Of a DNA stretch of 64,000 nucleotides, positions 15,755 to 30,129 are shown piece after piece (position 1 is the first letter of the stretch; each line of letters starts with the position of its first letter). The notes under the pieces are model-generated. The model did not search any database, had not been told where the DNA came from, and worked only from the letters and a program-made list of their open reading frames with translations. Source of the stretch: Trichoderma breve (Eukaryota; Ascomycota; Sordariomycetes; Hypocreales; Hypocreaceae); the NCBI RefSeq assembly GCF_028502605.1, contig NC_079234.1, forward strand, positions 2,232,001-2,296,000, written 5' to 3'. The position numbers and the translations under genes are program-made.

Positions 15755-15759
15755 TTAGG

Positions 15760-16016
15760 AAAATTTATTTATAAATAATAAATTTAATAATAATATATTT
15801 TTTCCTTTATTAATTAAAAGGAATTTATTATTTATTAATAAAATAAATAATAAATAATTATTAATAAATTTAGTAATTTTATTAATAATAAATACTTTTA
15901 TTTTATTTTTTTTAACTTAAAAAATTAAAAAATAATAAATAATAAATAATAAAAAAAATTGATTTATTTTCTTTAAAACATTAATAAAATAAATTATTAT
16001 TAATTAATAACGTTAT
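15760..16016. mobile_element. probable decayed hAT MITE
   Basis: Repeated AATAAATAAT strings and the sequence ACATTAATAAAATAAATTATTATTAATT resemble the right arm of the 428-bp element (GGTACTAACGAAACGAATCG...) after C-to-T and G-to-A change. Ends cannot be fixed. Confidence 0.35.
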
Positions 16017-16032
16017 ATAATAATAATAATTT

Positions 16033-17350
16033 TATAAAGATTATATTTATTATTTAAAAAGTTAATAAAATTATAATAACTAAATTAAAGAAAATTTATA
16101 TTTTAATTTTTAATTTAAAATTTAAAATTAATTTATAATTTAACTTAATTAATTATAATTAACTAAATCAAACTTTAAAAAATTAAGTTATAAAGTATAA
16201 TTATTATTATATTAATTTTCCTAAATATAAAATATAAACTACTTAAAAAAATTAATTATAAAAAAACCTTTATATTACTTTATTAACTTTTTTAATAATT
16301 TTCTTAATATTTTTATTTAACTTAAGGTTTTTAATACCCTTTAGTTAATTTAATTTATATTTTATTTTATTTAGCTTTAGGTTTTTTTTTTAAAGTTTTC
16401 AATTATAAATTTATAATTTTATTAATTATAAATTTAATTATATATTTAATTATTTAACTATATTAAGTTATAACTAAGTTATAATTATTATATAAGTTAT
16501 TTCTAAAGGCTAAGGTATAGCTTTTCTTTAACTTAATTATTATAGTTTTATTATTTTTTTTAATAATATATTATTTTATTATATAGTTTTTTATATTATA
16601 TATATAATTTATTTTTAAAAATTATTATTACTTTTATAATTTAATATAAAAATTAAATTTATTTAATTTAGTTAAATTATTAAATTATAAAATATAAAAC
16701 TTAAAGTTTATATTATACTTAAACTTTATTATTTAGGCTTTTATATATATATATTAATTATATTATAGTTAAATTTAATTATTTAAGTTATTTTATATAT
16801 ATATTTTAAATTTAATATTAAACTTTAATTAATATTTATATTTTATAAATTTTTAAAATTTAATTTAATTAACTATAGTTAATAAAATTAAGTTATAAAT
16901 TAATTTTAGATTTTAAACTAAAAGCTAAAATATAACTTTTTTTTAATTTAGCTATTATAGCTTTATTAACTTTTTTAATAATATATATAACTTTTATTAT
17001 TATATTAAAGTTTAAAATAAAATTTAAATATAATATAAATATATATATATATATATATATAAAAATTTTTAAAAACTAAAGTATAGTTTTTTTTTAAACT
17101 TAGTTATTATAATTTTATTTATTTTTTAAATAATAAATATAACTTTTATATATAAAAGCTTAAATAATAAAACTTAAGTATAATATAAATTTTAAATTTA
17201 TAATTTATAATTTAATAATTTAATTAAATTAAAGAAATTCATTATATTTTTTTATTAAATTATAAATAAAAATAATAATTTTTAAATATAAATTATATAT
17301 ATAATATAAAAAACTATTTAATAAAATAATATATTATAAAATTAATAAAC
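16033..17350 (+). repeat. R1 repeat copy 2, split by an inverted R1 copy
   Basis: Bases 16,033-16,222 match the first 190 bases of R1 and the match resumes at about 17,004 (TATTATATTAAAGTTTAA against TATTATATTAAGGTTTAA in copy 1). The gap is filled by a whole R1 unit in the opposite orientation. A second short inverted R1 fragment (about 17,065-17,151) interrupts it again. Confidence 0.65.
16223..17003 (-). repeat. R1 repeat copy 3, inserted in copy 2
   Basis: A complete minus-strand R1 unit begins ATTTTCCTAAATATAAAATA and ends near AATATATATAACTTTTAT. The sequence TATTA stands on both sides and may be a 5-bp target duplication, as expected of an LTR. The AT-richness weakens that. Confidence 0.65.
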
Positions 17351-18235
17351 TTTTTTAATAATTATAAAATAAATTAATAATTAATATATATTATAAATAA
17401 TTATAATAATTAAAAATAATTAAAAATTAATTATAATTATAATTAAAATAATAATTATTATTATAAAAATTTATAATAAAAATATTATTAATATTATAAA
17501 AAAAGTTTACTAAAGTTTAAAAAATTAAAAAAATTAAATAAATTAATTTAAATTAATTATAAATAAAAAATAATTAATTAAATTATTATTAATTAATAAT
17601 TACTAAATAAAAATTTAATAATAATTTATTATTTTAATTTTAATTAAGTAATTTATTTTTTATATTTAAAAAAAATTATAATTATATAATTATTATTCTT
17701 TTATATATTTAAATTTTTTAAAATATTTTTAAATTTATATTAATTTATTAATATTAATTATATTAAAAATATATATATAATATTTATTAATTTTATAAAT
17801 ATAATTAATATTAATATTTATTTATAAAATTAATTAATAATTTTTAGTTTCTTTAATAATTAAATTAATTATTTAGTTTTATTTAATTTAATAATTAAAT
17901 TTATAAATACTTAAAAATAATTTAATTTTTAATTTAGTAATTAAAAAATTAATAAATAATAAAAAAACTTTATAAATTATAATAATAATTATTTTTTAAT
18001 AATATAATTTAAATTAAGCTTAATTAAGTTATAATAATTATTATTTTATTTAATTTATATTATTTTTAAATTAATTTTAAATTAATTAATTTAGTTTTTA
18101 ATTTTTAATTATTAATTAATAAAAATTAATTAAAAGTTAATTTTTTAAATTTAATTTTGGTTAATTTACTAACTAAGTTATTAATTATTTATTTATAACT
18201 TTAATATTTATTAATAATTAATTAATATTATAAAT
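17351..18235. other. AT-rich sequence without recognisable feature
   Basis: No protein motif, repeat terminus or RNA gene could be recognised here; only short TAATTATT-like strings are seen. Confidence 0.5.
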
Positions 18236-19350
18236 AAATATTTTATATTATAGTTTTTATAAATAAAAATACTTAATAAATATATAAAGTTATATAATTA
18301 TATAAAACCCTTAGTTAATAAAAGCTTATTATAAAATTACTATAATAATTATTATAAAATTACTATAATAATTATTAATTTATAATATAAAAAGTAATTT
18401 AATTTAAAATAATTATAAAAAATAAAAATATTATTAAATTCTTAATTAAAGTTATTTATTAATTAAAACTTTCATTTATAATAATAAATTTTAGATTTTT
18501 ATAATAAATATTATAAATATATATAATACTTAAGGGTTATTTATTTTTATTTATAATATATATTTTTATATATTATTATTATAATTATTATAATAAGCTT
18601 TTATTAACTAAAGGTTTTATATAATTATATAATTTAATATATTTACTAAGTATTTTTATTTATAAAAACTATAATATAAAATATTTATTTATAATATTAA
18701 TTAATTATTATATTATTTATATATATACTATAGAAATAATATTTTTATTAATATAATTATTTTTTTATATTTAATATATTTATAATATAGTTTTATAATA
18801 AATATTTAATAAATATATAAAGTTATATAATTATATAAAATTATATAATTTTATAAAACCTTTAGTTAATAAATTACTTTATTATAATAATTATTATAAT
18901 TTTTTTAATTAGTTTTATAATTATTATTTTTATTATTTTTTTAAATTTTTTTTAATTTTTTTTATAATTTATTTTTTAATAATTATTATAATATTTTTAA
19001 TATTTTTAAATTTCTTTTTTAATTATTATAATTTATTTTATACTAAGTTTAATAAATACAATAATTATTATTATAATTAATTTAATAATTAACTTAGTTA
19101 TAAACTTAGCTTAGTTAAATAACTATAATTATAATTATAAAATTTATTTTTTATATAATATTAAATAATTTAATTATAATTAAAAAAAATTATTATTAAT
19201 AATAATTAAAAATTAATAATTTTTATAAAATTAATTATAAAAGTAATTAAAAAAATATAGTAATTATTATAATAAAGTAATTTACTAACTAAGGGTCTTA
19301 ATATAATTTTATATAATTATATAATTTTATATATTTACTTAGTATTTTAT
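18236..19350. repeat. foldback (nested inverted repeat) structure
   Basis: The segment 18,236-18,335 is repeated as its reverse complement at 18,587-18,690. Shared marker strings are AACCCTTAGTTAATAAAAGC and its complement GCTTTTATTAACTAAAGGTT. A diverged direct copy at about 18,790-18,890 is matched by a reverse copy at about 19,250-19,350 (TTACTAACTAAGGGTCTTA). The result is two hairpins with 100-bp arms and spacers of a few hundred bases. It may be an unknown terminal-inverted-repeat element or two solo ends; no coding is visible. Confidence 0.65.
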
Positions 19351-19407
19351 ATAATATTATTAATTAATTTTTATAATATAAAACTATTTAATTTATTTTA
19401 TATTAAT

Positions 19408-19445
<38 letters not shown>

Positions 19446-19894
19446 TAAATTTTAAATAATAAAATTTATTTTATTAATTTTTATATTTTATTATTAACTT
19501 TTTAACTAAAGAAAAATATAATAAATAATTTATAAAATTTAAGTAATAATATATTTTATTATATATATATAAAGTTATATATATTTAAAAATAATTTATA
19601 TTATATAAAAAAAAATTATAAAAGCTTAAATTAATTAATATATATATTTTAATAATATAATTATATTTTATATTAAAAGTATTTATTTTTCTAAAAGTTT
19701 TATATTAAGGAATTTATATTAAAAATTTTTAAAATAATAAAATATAAAATAAATATTTCTTAATTAATTATTTAAAATATAAATATATTAAGCTTAATAA
19801 TAAATTAAAATATTAATTAAAATATTAATTAATATTTTTAATTAAATTTACTTAAGTATATATAATTAAGTTTTATATAAAATATTATATAAAA
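19351..19894. other. AT-rich sequence with short (AAT)n
   Basis: A run of about ten AAT triplets lies at 19,410-19,441. Nothing else was recognised. Confidence 0.5.
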
Positions 19895-20240
19895 TTAAAA
19901 TTATTAAACTTATTAATAATTATTTATTATTTATTTTATTAATAAATAACTTTTTATTAATTATTAATAAATAAAAAAAAAATTATTTTCTTTAAAGTAT
20001 TTATAAAATAAAAGAAATTTTTATTAATAAAATTTATAATAAAAGAATTTTATTTATTAAATAATAAATTAAATAAATTAAATAAAATAAATTTATTATT
20101 TTAATAATAAATTATTATTATTAATAAATTTTATTTATTTTATTTTATTTAATTTATTAATAAAATAATTTTTTATAAATAAATAATAAATAAATTTTAT
20201 TTTATTTTCTTTAATTATTATATTTTTATTTATATTAATA
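19895..20240. mobile_element. decayed partial hAT MITE
   Basis: Bases 19,895-20,110 repeat the left half of the 428-bp element (same order of TTATTAATAATTATTTATTA, TTTTCTTTAAAGTA and AATTAAATAAAATAAAT motifs) with nearly all G and C removed. The core differs and the right terminus is not clear. Confidence 0.5.
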
Positions 20241-20645
20241 TTTTTAATAATATAAAAAATTAATTTATTTAATTAAATTTAATATAATTAAAAACTTAAA
20301 GTTATATATAATTAAAAAAATTATTATTTTTTAATTAAATATTTAATAAAAATTAAGTAAATTTAAATTAATTATAAAATATAAAAAAGTAATATTTTAT
20401 TATATTAAATATTATAAAATTAAATATATTAAAGTATTAAAATATTATATATAAAAATATAAAAAAAATTAAATTTAATAAATTTAATAATAATAATATT
20501 TAATAACTTAATTAAATTAATAATAATAATAATAATGTTTAATAACTTAATTAAGTTAATAAAATTAATAAAAATAATAAATTAAATATAAAAATTATAA
20601 TAATTTTTTTAAAGTTATTTATTAATAACTAAAAAATAAATTTAA

Positions 20646-21321
20646 TATAAAGATTATATTTATTATTAAAAAAATTAATAAAGCTATAATAACTAAATTA
20701 AAAAAAAATTATATTTTAATTTTTAATTTAAAATTAAATTTAAAATATATATATAAAATAACTTAAATAATAAAGTTTAAATATAATATAAATATAAATA
20801 TATAAAAACTTAAATAATAAAATTTAAATATAAAATAATTAATTTTAAATTTAATAATTTATAATTTAATAATTTAACTAAATTAAATAAAATTTTTTTT
20901 ATTAAATTATAAAAAGTAATAATAATTTTTAAAAATAAATTATAAATATAATATAAAAATTTATATAATAAAATAATATATTTACTTTTTTTTTAATTAA
21001 AAAAAATAATCTTTATAAAAGTTTTTAATTTAATATATATATTAATATATTTATTAATTATAATTTAATTATAATAGTAAAATAACTAAATAAATAATTA
21101 AATTTATAATTAATAAAATTATAAATTTATAATTAAAAACTTTAAAAAAAAACTAAAGCTAAATAAAGTAAAATATAAATTAAATTTATTAAAAAATATT
21201 AAAAACTTTAAGTTAAGTAAAAATATTATAAAAATTATTAAAAAAATTAATAAAGTAATATAAAGGTTCTTTTATAATTAGTTTTTTTTAAGTAATTTAT
21301 TTTTTATACTTAGGAAAAATA
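20646..21321 (+). repeat. R1 repeat copy 4
   Basis: This copy begins TATAAAGATTATATTTATTA (TGTAAAGGTTATATTTATTA in copy 1) and ends TTTTTATACTTAGGAAAAAT. It is shorter than copies 1 and 7 because part of the middle, including the palindrome, is missing. Confidence 0.65.
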
Positions 21322-21512
21322 AATTTAATATAATAAATAATTTATAAATAAAAAAATAAATAAAAAATATTATAAAATTATAAAGTTATTATTATAATAT
21401 ATTAAAAATTTTTAAAAATAATATATAAATTAAAAAATAAATAAATATTATATAATTATAATTTTATAAAAAACTTAAAATTAAAAAAAATTTAATATAT
21501 TTAAATCAATTT

Positions 21513-21749
<237 letters not shown>

Positions 21750-21759
21750 CTTAAATACT

Positions 21760-24700
21760 TATATAAATAATTATTTTTAATTTTTTGATTTATTTATTTC
21801 TTTATATAAAATAACTTTTAAAATAAAAAAAAAACTTATATATTATATTGTTTTATTAAAAATTAAATAAAATTTTATTTTTAATTTTATTTTTAATTTA
21901 TTTTCTTTAACTTTAGTTTTATTTATTTTTTTATTATTTAATAATTAAATATTTTTAAACTTTTTTTTTATATATTTATAATTTATTTTTAAAGTAAGTT
22001 TTATTTATATTTACCTTAAGGATTTACTAAAGTAATTAAGTAAATTACTTATTTTTATAAATAGCTTTTTTAACTTTAAGAAATTATTTATTTTTATTTT
22101 TAATTATTTATATAATTTAAATACTTAATTTTAATTATATTAAAACTTTTTTTTTTATTATTATTATTTTACTTTTTTTAATAAATTAAAGTTAGTTTTA
22201 CCTTTCCCCCCCCCCTTTTTTTTTTTTTAATATAATATTACTTTATTACTTAAGTTAAGGTAAATATATTTTAATATTTAAATAAACTTTTTTAAATTAA
22301 CTTAATTATTTTTTTTAATTAGTTTTTAATATTATAATTTATTTATAATAATTTTTTAATATATATATTTTTTATTTTTAATTTAAAGTTAATTTTAATT
22401 TAGTTTTATAAAAGTATTTTATTAAAAATAATAATAATAATAATAATAACTTTAAAAAAAAAGTAAAGTTTAATATAAAATTAATTTATATTTAAACTTT
22501 TATTATTTTAAAAAGTATTATTATAATATTAATTTTATTTATTTTTTTTATATTTTTAATTAATAATTAATATTAATATAATTATATTATAAATTTAACT
22601 TTTTTTAATAAAAAAAAATAAAAAAATTAAGTTAATAATAATAATTTAAGTAAAGCTTTTTTTAATAATACTTTAACTTTAACTTTTATTAAATATAATA
22701 AAAATAAATTTTTTATTATTTACTTTTATATTATTAAAAAAAAAATTTATTTTCCTTTAACTTTAAGTTTACTTTATAATTAATTTAGCTTAATTTTATA
22801 TTAATAATATTTTTTATATTTAATATATTACTTATATATATTTATACTTTAAAATTATTTATTATTAATTTATTAATAAATTATTTTTAATTTATTTTTA
22901 ACCTAAGGTTAATTAATGTTTTTTAAATTTTAAAAATAAATATTAAAAATATATTTAATAATATATAAATTATAATAAAATAAGTTTTTTTATTTTTAAT
23001 TTAATATTTAATTAATTTTTTTTAAAGTTTTTTTTTTATTATTATTATTAATATTTATTAAATAGTTACTATTAGCTTAATTATTATTAATAATATTATT
23101 ATTATAAGTTTTTTAATTTATTTTTACCTTAAGGTTACTTTAATTAATTTTTTTTATAAAACTAAGTTTATTATAATTTTATTAATAAAATTAATTATTT
23201 TTACTTTAATATTTTTTTTTAATTTATAAATAATTTAATAATAATAATAATAATAAATTATTATTAAAATTATTTATTAAACTTTATTATTATTATTAAA
23301 TTAATTATATTATTATTATATATATTTATATTTAAATTATTTTTTTAAATAATTAATTTTTTATAACCTTAACTTAATTTTTAAATAATATTAAAGTAAA
23401 TAATATAAAAGTTATAATTATTAAAATAAAAAAGTATTATTTATTATTTAATTTAATAATTTAATATTAGTTTATAATTTAAATATTTTAAATTACCCTT
23501 AAGTTTACTTTAATTTTATTTTTATATATTTTTTTTATAATAGCTTTATTAATTAAATATAAAATTTTTAATTTTATTTTTAATTATATTTAACTTAGTT
23601 TTTTTTTTAAAAAAAGAATTTTAATTAATTATTTTTTAATATATTAATTATTAAAGATTTTTTTAATTTATTTAATTTATACTTTTTATAATTATATTAT
23701 AATTATTTTTATTATAAAATAAAATATACTTAATTTTTAAATGTTTTTATTAATTTAAATTACTTTAGTTTATTAAGTTTTAAAAACTATTATATTAAAC
23801 TTAAGGTAAATTTTTTATAATATAAAATTATTTAAAAATTATATTAATTATAAATTAATATTAATAAAAAAGCTTATTATTTATTATAAAAAATTTTTAA
23901 AAATACTTTAATTATAAAATAATATATTAAAGTTTATTTTTTTAATTTATAATTAAATTAATATATTACTTTTATATTTATAAAAAATAAAATAAATTTT
24001 AAGTTTTTTTTTTAATTATTTTTTAATAATTAATATAATATTATTTAACTTAAATATATAATAAATTTTTTTTATTTATAATTAAAGTTTTAAATTAAAT
24101 TTTATTTATTATTTTATTAAATAATAAATATAATTTTCTAAGGCTTTTTATTATTTAAATTTTATATTTTCTTTTAAATTTTATTTTTAATATAATTTTT
24201 TTTTATAAACCTTTAGGTTTTTATAAAATCTTTAAAATTATAATATATTTAAATTATATTTAATTTTTAATATTTATAATTTTTATTTAATTATTAAATA
24301 AAATTATTTTTATACTTATATATAAATTAAAAAATAAAATTATTATTTTTATTTTTAAAATTTAAATTAATATTATAAAAATAATTAAAGTAAATTTTTA
24401 TTTTTATATAAAAAAACTTTAAGTAATTTTTTTAAATTTAATTTTTAATTTATTTATATATTAAAAAAATAAATATTTTATTAAAGTAATATTATTTTAA
24501 TTTTTAATTATATTTTAATTATATTTATAATTTAAGATTTAGTAAAATATATTAATTTATTTTTACTAAACTTAAAGTTAATTTTAATTTTAATTATTTA
24601 ATTTAAATAAATTACTTAAGTAATTTTAAATTAATTATAAATTTTAATTATTTTTTTATTATATATTAATATATTAATATTATTAATAAATTTAATAATA

Positions 24701-26480
24701 AAAATTTTTTATATATTATTAAATTTTTAATATAAAAAAATTATATATAAAAAAAATAAAATTAAAAAGAAAAGTAAACTTTAAAAAACTTTAGCTTATA
24801 TTAAAATTAATATTAACTTTTTTTTATTAAAAATTAATTTAATTTAATTTATTTAAAAATAAATTTATATTTAAAAAATTAAATATTTTAAAATTTTTAA
24901 TATATTTAAAACTTTTAATAATTTAAAATAATGAATTATATTAAATACTTTTATAATATTAAATTAAAATAAAAAAATAATATTATTTTAATTTTAATTT
25001 ATATATATTAATTTTATAAAAAAATATAAAGTAAATTTTATAAATTTATTAATATAATTTTCTATTTACTTTTTAAAAAAAATATAATTTAATTTTATTA
25101 AAATTATAATTTAAATTATAATAATTACTTTTATAATTTTTTTTAAATATATTAAATAAAAATATTAAATATTAAGTATTTATATAAGTTTTTTATTTTA
25201 TAATTTTATTTAGTTTTTTAAAAATAATAATTTTTATAATTTAAAACTAAATTAGGAAATAATTAATAATTAAGGTAATATTAATTAACTATATTATTAT
25301 TAAAATAAATAATTTATTATATATTTTAAAAAAGCTTATTAAAAATTTATTTTTACTTAAGGGTTTTTAAAATTTTATTTTTTTAAAAACATTTATAGTT
25401 TTTTTTTTACTAAATTAAAAAAAGTTTAATATTATATTAAAATTAATTAAAAATTAAATTATAATATTTATTATAAATAAAAAAAATTTTTATAAATATA
25501 TTAGTTTTTTTATATAAAAAATTACTTTTATTAAATTAAATTTAAGTTATTTAAAGCTTAATTATTAAAGTTTTTTATATAAAAAATTACTTTAAAATTA
25601 AATTTATTTTTTAAGTTTTTATAATATATTTTTTAAATAATTAATTTTATATAATAGTTTTTTTTAAATTTAATATTTTTTTTTAATTATAATTTAAAAA
25701 AAAACTTTATTTACTTTAACTTTAATATTTTCATTATATTATTATTTATAATTTAAATATATTTTTTTTTTATATATTTAAAGTAATAATTTATTTTATT
25801 AATTTTTATTATTTTTTATAATAATAAACTAATATTATAATAAATTTAAATTAATATATTAAATTTAATAATATTTTAAAATATATTAATTAATTAAGTA
25901 ATATAAAATTTAAATTACTTTAGTAAATTTATTAATTTTTAATTATAATTAATTAAAAATTAAGCTTTTACTTTAGCTTTTATTATTTTTATATTTATTT
26001 TTTTTTAAATTTATAAATACTAAAGTTTTTTATATTATATAAAAGAATATATATTTAAAAAAGTTTTAATTTACTATTAGTATTTTTTATTAATAATATA
26101 AAAGTTATATTTATAAATTTTTTTAATATTATTATAAATAATTTAATTTAAGTTATTTAATTAAATTAAGGGTTTTTATTTATAAAAGTATTTAAATCCT
26201 TAAGGTTTTTATAATTTATAATTTTTGTATAGCTTAATAATATTAAAATCTATATATTTTATATTATAATTTTATAATAAAATATTATAGTTTTATTATA
26301 TAAGTTTTTTTTATTTTCATTTATAAAATTCTTTTTAAAGTTATATTCTTAAGTAATTTTTTCTAATATATTTAAAGTTTATATTTATCCCTTAGAGTAT
26401 TATCTTAAGCTTTATTTATTACTATAGTAAGTTTAATAATTATTATTATAATATATTAAAAAATATAATATATTATAATT
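21760..26480 (-). mobile_element. LINE-type retrotransposon relic
   Basis: On the minus strand, 24,745-24,796 translates to VF-stop-SLLFFLILFF. Residue by residue this is VPQGSPLSPILFF after C-to-T and G-to-A changes, the reverse-transcriptase box of non-LTR elements. A little downstream (about 24,668-24,694) KFINNINIL corresponds to GFVDDINIL, the catalytic box. The order and about 100-base spacing are right. The limits are uncertain: the right edge is set by the R1 copy at 26,481, and the left edge by the microsatellite at 21,748. No target duplication or tail could be assigned. Confidence 0.55.
22206..22228. repeat. poly-C/poly-T tract
   Basis: A run of about ten C is followed by about thirteen T. 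It is the only sizeable C run in the block. RIP prefers CpA, so an inner C run could survive; this is an inference. Confidence 0.85.
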
Positions 26481-27198
26481 TATTTTTCCTAAGTATAAAA
26501 AATAAATTACTTAAAAAAAATTAATTATAAAAAAACTTTTATATATATTTTTAATAAATTACTTTATTAACTTTTTTAATAATATTTTTACTTAGCTTAA
26601 GATTTTTAATATTCTTTAGTTAATTTAATTTATATTTTACTTTATTTAATTTTAGTTTTTTTTTTAAAGTTTTTAATTATAAATTTATAATTTTATTAAT
26701 TATAAATTTAATTATTTATTTAATTATTTTACTATTATAATTAAATTATGATTATTATTTTTTATAAAAGTTATTTTTTTTAATTAAGAAAAAATAAATA
26801 TATTATTTTATTATATAGTTTCTTATATTATATATATAATTTATTTTGAAAAATTATTATTATTTTTTATAATTTAATAAAAAAATATAAGTTTATTTAA
26901 TTTAGTTAAATTATTAAATTATAAATTATAAAACTTAAAGTATAATAATTATATTATATTTAAATTTTATTATTTAGGTTTTTATATATATATATTTTAA
27001 ATTTAATTTTAAACCTTAATATAATAGTAATTATACTTTATAACTTAAATTTTTAAAATTTAACTTAATTAATTATAATTAATTAAGTTAAGCTATAGAT
27101 TAATTTTAAATTTTAAATTAAAAATTAAAATATAATTTTTCTTTAACTTAATTATTATAGTTTTATTAATTTTTTAAATAATAAATATAAATGTTATA
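26481..27198 (-). repeat. R1 repeat copy 5
   Basis: A minus-strand R1 unit runs from TATTTTTCCTAAGTATAAAA to ATAAATATAAATGTTATA (reverse complement of the TGTAAAGG start). It contains the palindrome as TAACTTAATTAATTATAATT followed by AATTAAGTTAAG near 27,060. Confidence 0.68.
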
Positions 27199-29461
27199 TT
27201 ATAGTTTATTAAAGATTTTATAATATTAATAATTTAAATTTCTTTAAGTTTTAAAATAAATATAAATTTATTATTATTATTATTTTAAAGCTTAGTAATA
27301 TTTATATATATATATATATTTATAATTATAATACTTAATATTTTTATATTATATTTTAATAATATTAAAGTTTATTAATTTTAATTATTTATTATTAAAA
27401 AATATAATATTTGTTTTTATTTTAATTTATATTATAAAATATTTTTTAATTATATTTATTTTTAGATTTTTTTTTATTTTTTAAATTATTTTTTATATAA
27501 GTATTTATTAACTTAAGTAATTTTTTTTTAAAAAATTTATAAATATAATTACTAAATTACTTTATATTAATATAGTTTTTTATTTTATTTTTTAATTTTT
27601 TTTTTAATATATTACTTTTTTAATAAAGTTATTAAAGTTAATTTTAATATAAATTTAAATAAATATTATAATATATTTAAAATAAACTTTAGTTTATTTT
27701 AAATTAAATAATTAATTCTTAGTTTTTTTTTTATTAATTTATTTAAATAATATAATAAATTAAATTTTAAAAATTATATAATTATTAAAAAAAAATATTA
27801 TAAAAGATTTTTATTTATATAATTAATTATTTTTAAGGTTTTTAAAATAAAATTTAAATTAATTTTTAATAACTTTTATAAATTATTTTTTTATTATATA
27901 AACCTTAATTAAGGTTTTTTATATAATAATTAAAAAATATTAAAAATAAGTTTTTATATTAGTAAAAAAAAAATAGTTTTCTTAAAGTTTTTATTAAATA
28001 TATTTAATATTAAAGGTTTAATAATTTTTCTTAGTTTTTTTTTATTTTTTTTTAATTAAAGTATTATAATAAATAAAATAATAAATAATATAAAGGTTTT
28101 TAATTTTTAATTTTTTTTTTTTTATTTTTAAATATTTAATTAACTTATAAAATTATTAATAATAATTTATTAATATTATATAATATTATTTAATTAATTA
28201 TACTTAATAAAAATTAAAATAAAAAGGTTTTTTTTTATTTTTTACTAAGGCTTTAATTACTTTAGGTTTAAGTTTTTATATTTATATTTTATATTTCCTT
28301 AATATTATTATTTATATAAAATATATTATTATAATAATTAATATTATTATTAAAAACTTAGAAGTTTATAAATTATTTCCTTAAGTATTTTTATTATTTA
28401 TAAATTAAAAGTAATTATTTAAATGAAAATTATTATTATATAATAAATTAATATTTATAAATTAATATAAATAGTATTAAAAAATAAATCTTTAAAAAGT
28501 TCTAAGGTTTATATTAGTAAAGTAATTAAGTTAATTAATAAATAATTTTATTATAAATTATTTAAAATTTTTAATAATTTATTATTAATTAATTAAGTAA
28601 TTTAATATTTATTTAGACTTAATTACTTTATAAATTTATTATTATAATTATAAAAGCTAAGTTATAATAATTAAGTTAAAAAAATTATATTTTAGTTTTT
28701 AAATAAAGTATTTTATTAAAAAAAAATTATATTTATAAAAAAAAAACAATTTAATTTATATAACTTTAAAAATAGAATTAATAAAAAAAATATTATATTA
28801 TAACTTAACCTAAAGTCTATATTTTTTAAATAAATTATAAAAAAAAATAATTAATTAAAAAAATACTTTATAAACTTACTAAAATATATATATTATAATA
28901 TATAAACTTTAATATTAAAATTATAAATTTACTAAGTCTAAAGAAATTTCATTAAGTAAATTACTAAAGACAATTAAATATATAAAATTTATTTTTTTAT
29001 ATTTATTAAATAATTCAAATAAATAATTATTAATAAAATATTAAAATTAAATATAAATTAAATTTTTATTATATTTTATTTATTTTATAATTATATATAT
29101 TTAAAATTATTTTTTATTTTTTTATTAATATAAATTAATTAACTTTAATTTATTATCTTAGGAATTTACTTTATATTATTAAAGTATTAAGTTAAAATAT
29201 TATAATTAATTTAATAATTAATTTTATAAAGTTATTTTTTATTAATTAATTAATTTATTATTTATTTATAGTTTTTTACTTAAGTTAATTTATAATTATA
29301 ATTCTAAAATTAATTTATAATAAATAAGTAAAATATAAAATATAGTAAATAAAATATAAAATATAATAAATAAAATATAAAATATAATAAATAAAATATA
29401 AAATATAATAAATAAAATATAAAATATAATAAATAAAATATAAAATATAATAAATAAAATA
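27199..29461. other. AT-rich sequence with 20-bp tandem array
   Basis: No protein motif was recognised. At about 29,318-29,461 a unit of about 20 bp, TAAATAAAATATAAAATATA, repeats about seven times. The array directly precedes an R1 copy. Confidence 0.6.
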
Positions 29462-29704
29462 TTTTTCTTAAATATAAAAAATAAAATTATTTAAAAAAAA
29501 TTAATTATAAAAATACCTTTATATTACTTTATTAATTTTTAAAATAATTTATTTTAATATTTTTACTTAGCTTAAGGTTTTTAATATTTTTTAATTAATT
29601 TAATTTATATTTTATTTTATTTAACTTTAAGCTTTTTTTTAAAGTTTTTTATTATAAATTTAATTATTTATTTAAATATTTTATTATTATACTTAAATTA
29701 TTAT

Positions 29705-30129
29705 TATAATTTAGCTTTTATAATTATAATAATAAATTTATAAAGTAATTAAATTTAAATAAATATTAAACTAATTAATTAATTAAAAATAAATTATTAA
29801 ATTACTATAATAATTTAATAATCTATAGATAAATTATTAAAAACTTAAAATAATTTATAATAAAATTATTACTTTTTAATAATAAATTAATTTAGTTAAT
29901 TAAGTATATAAATTTACTTTATATTACTTATTAAAATATTTAAATAATTAATTATTATTATATTTATAATAATAAAATTAAATATTTAAATATTTTATTT
30001 TATAATTAATAATAAAATTACTTATTGATTAACTTAACTACTTTATTAATATAAATTCTAAAATTATTTTAAAGTTTATTCTTTAGGAATAATTAATTTA
30101 TATTAATTTATAAATATTAGTTTATTATA
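29705..30129 (+). repeat. gypsy 5' LTR
   Basis: This LTR begins TATAATTTAGCTTTTATAAT and ends AGTTTATTATA, the same termini as 41,488-41,871. It is about 40 bp longer because of extra AT sequence near 29,960-30,030. The TA...TA ends fit mutated TG...CA. Confidence 0.75.
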
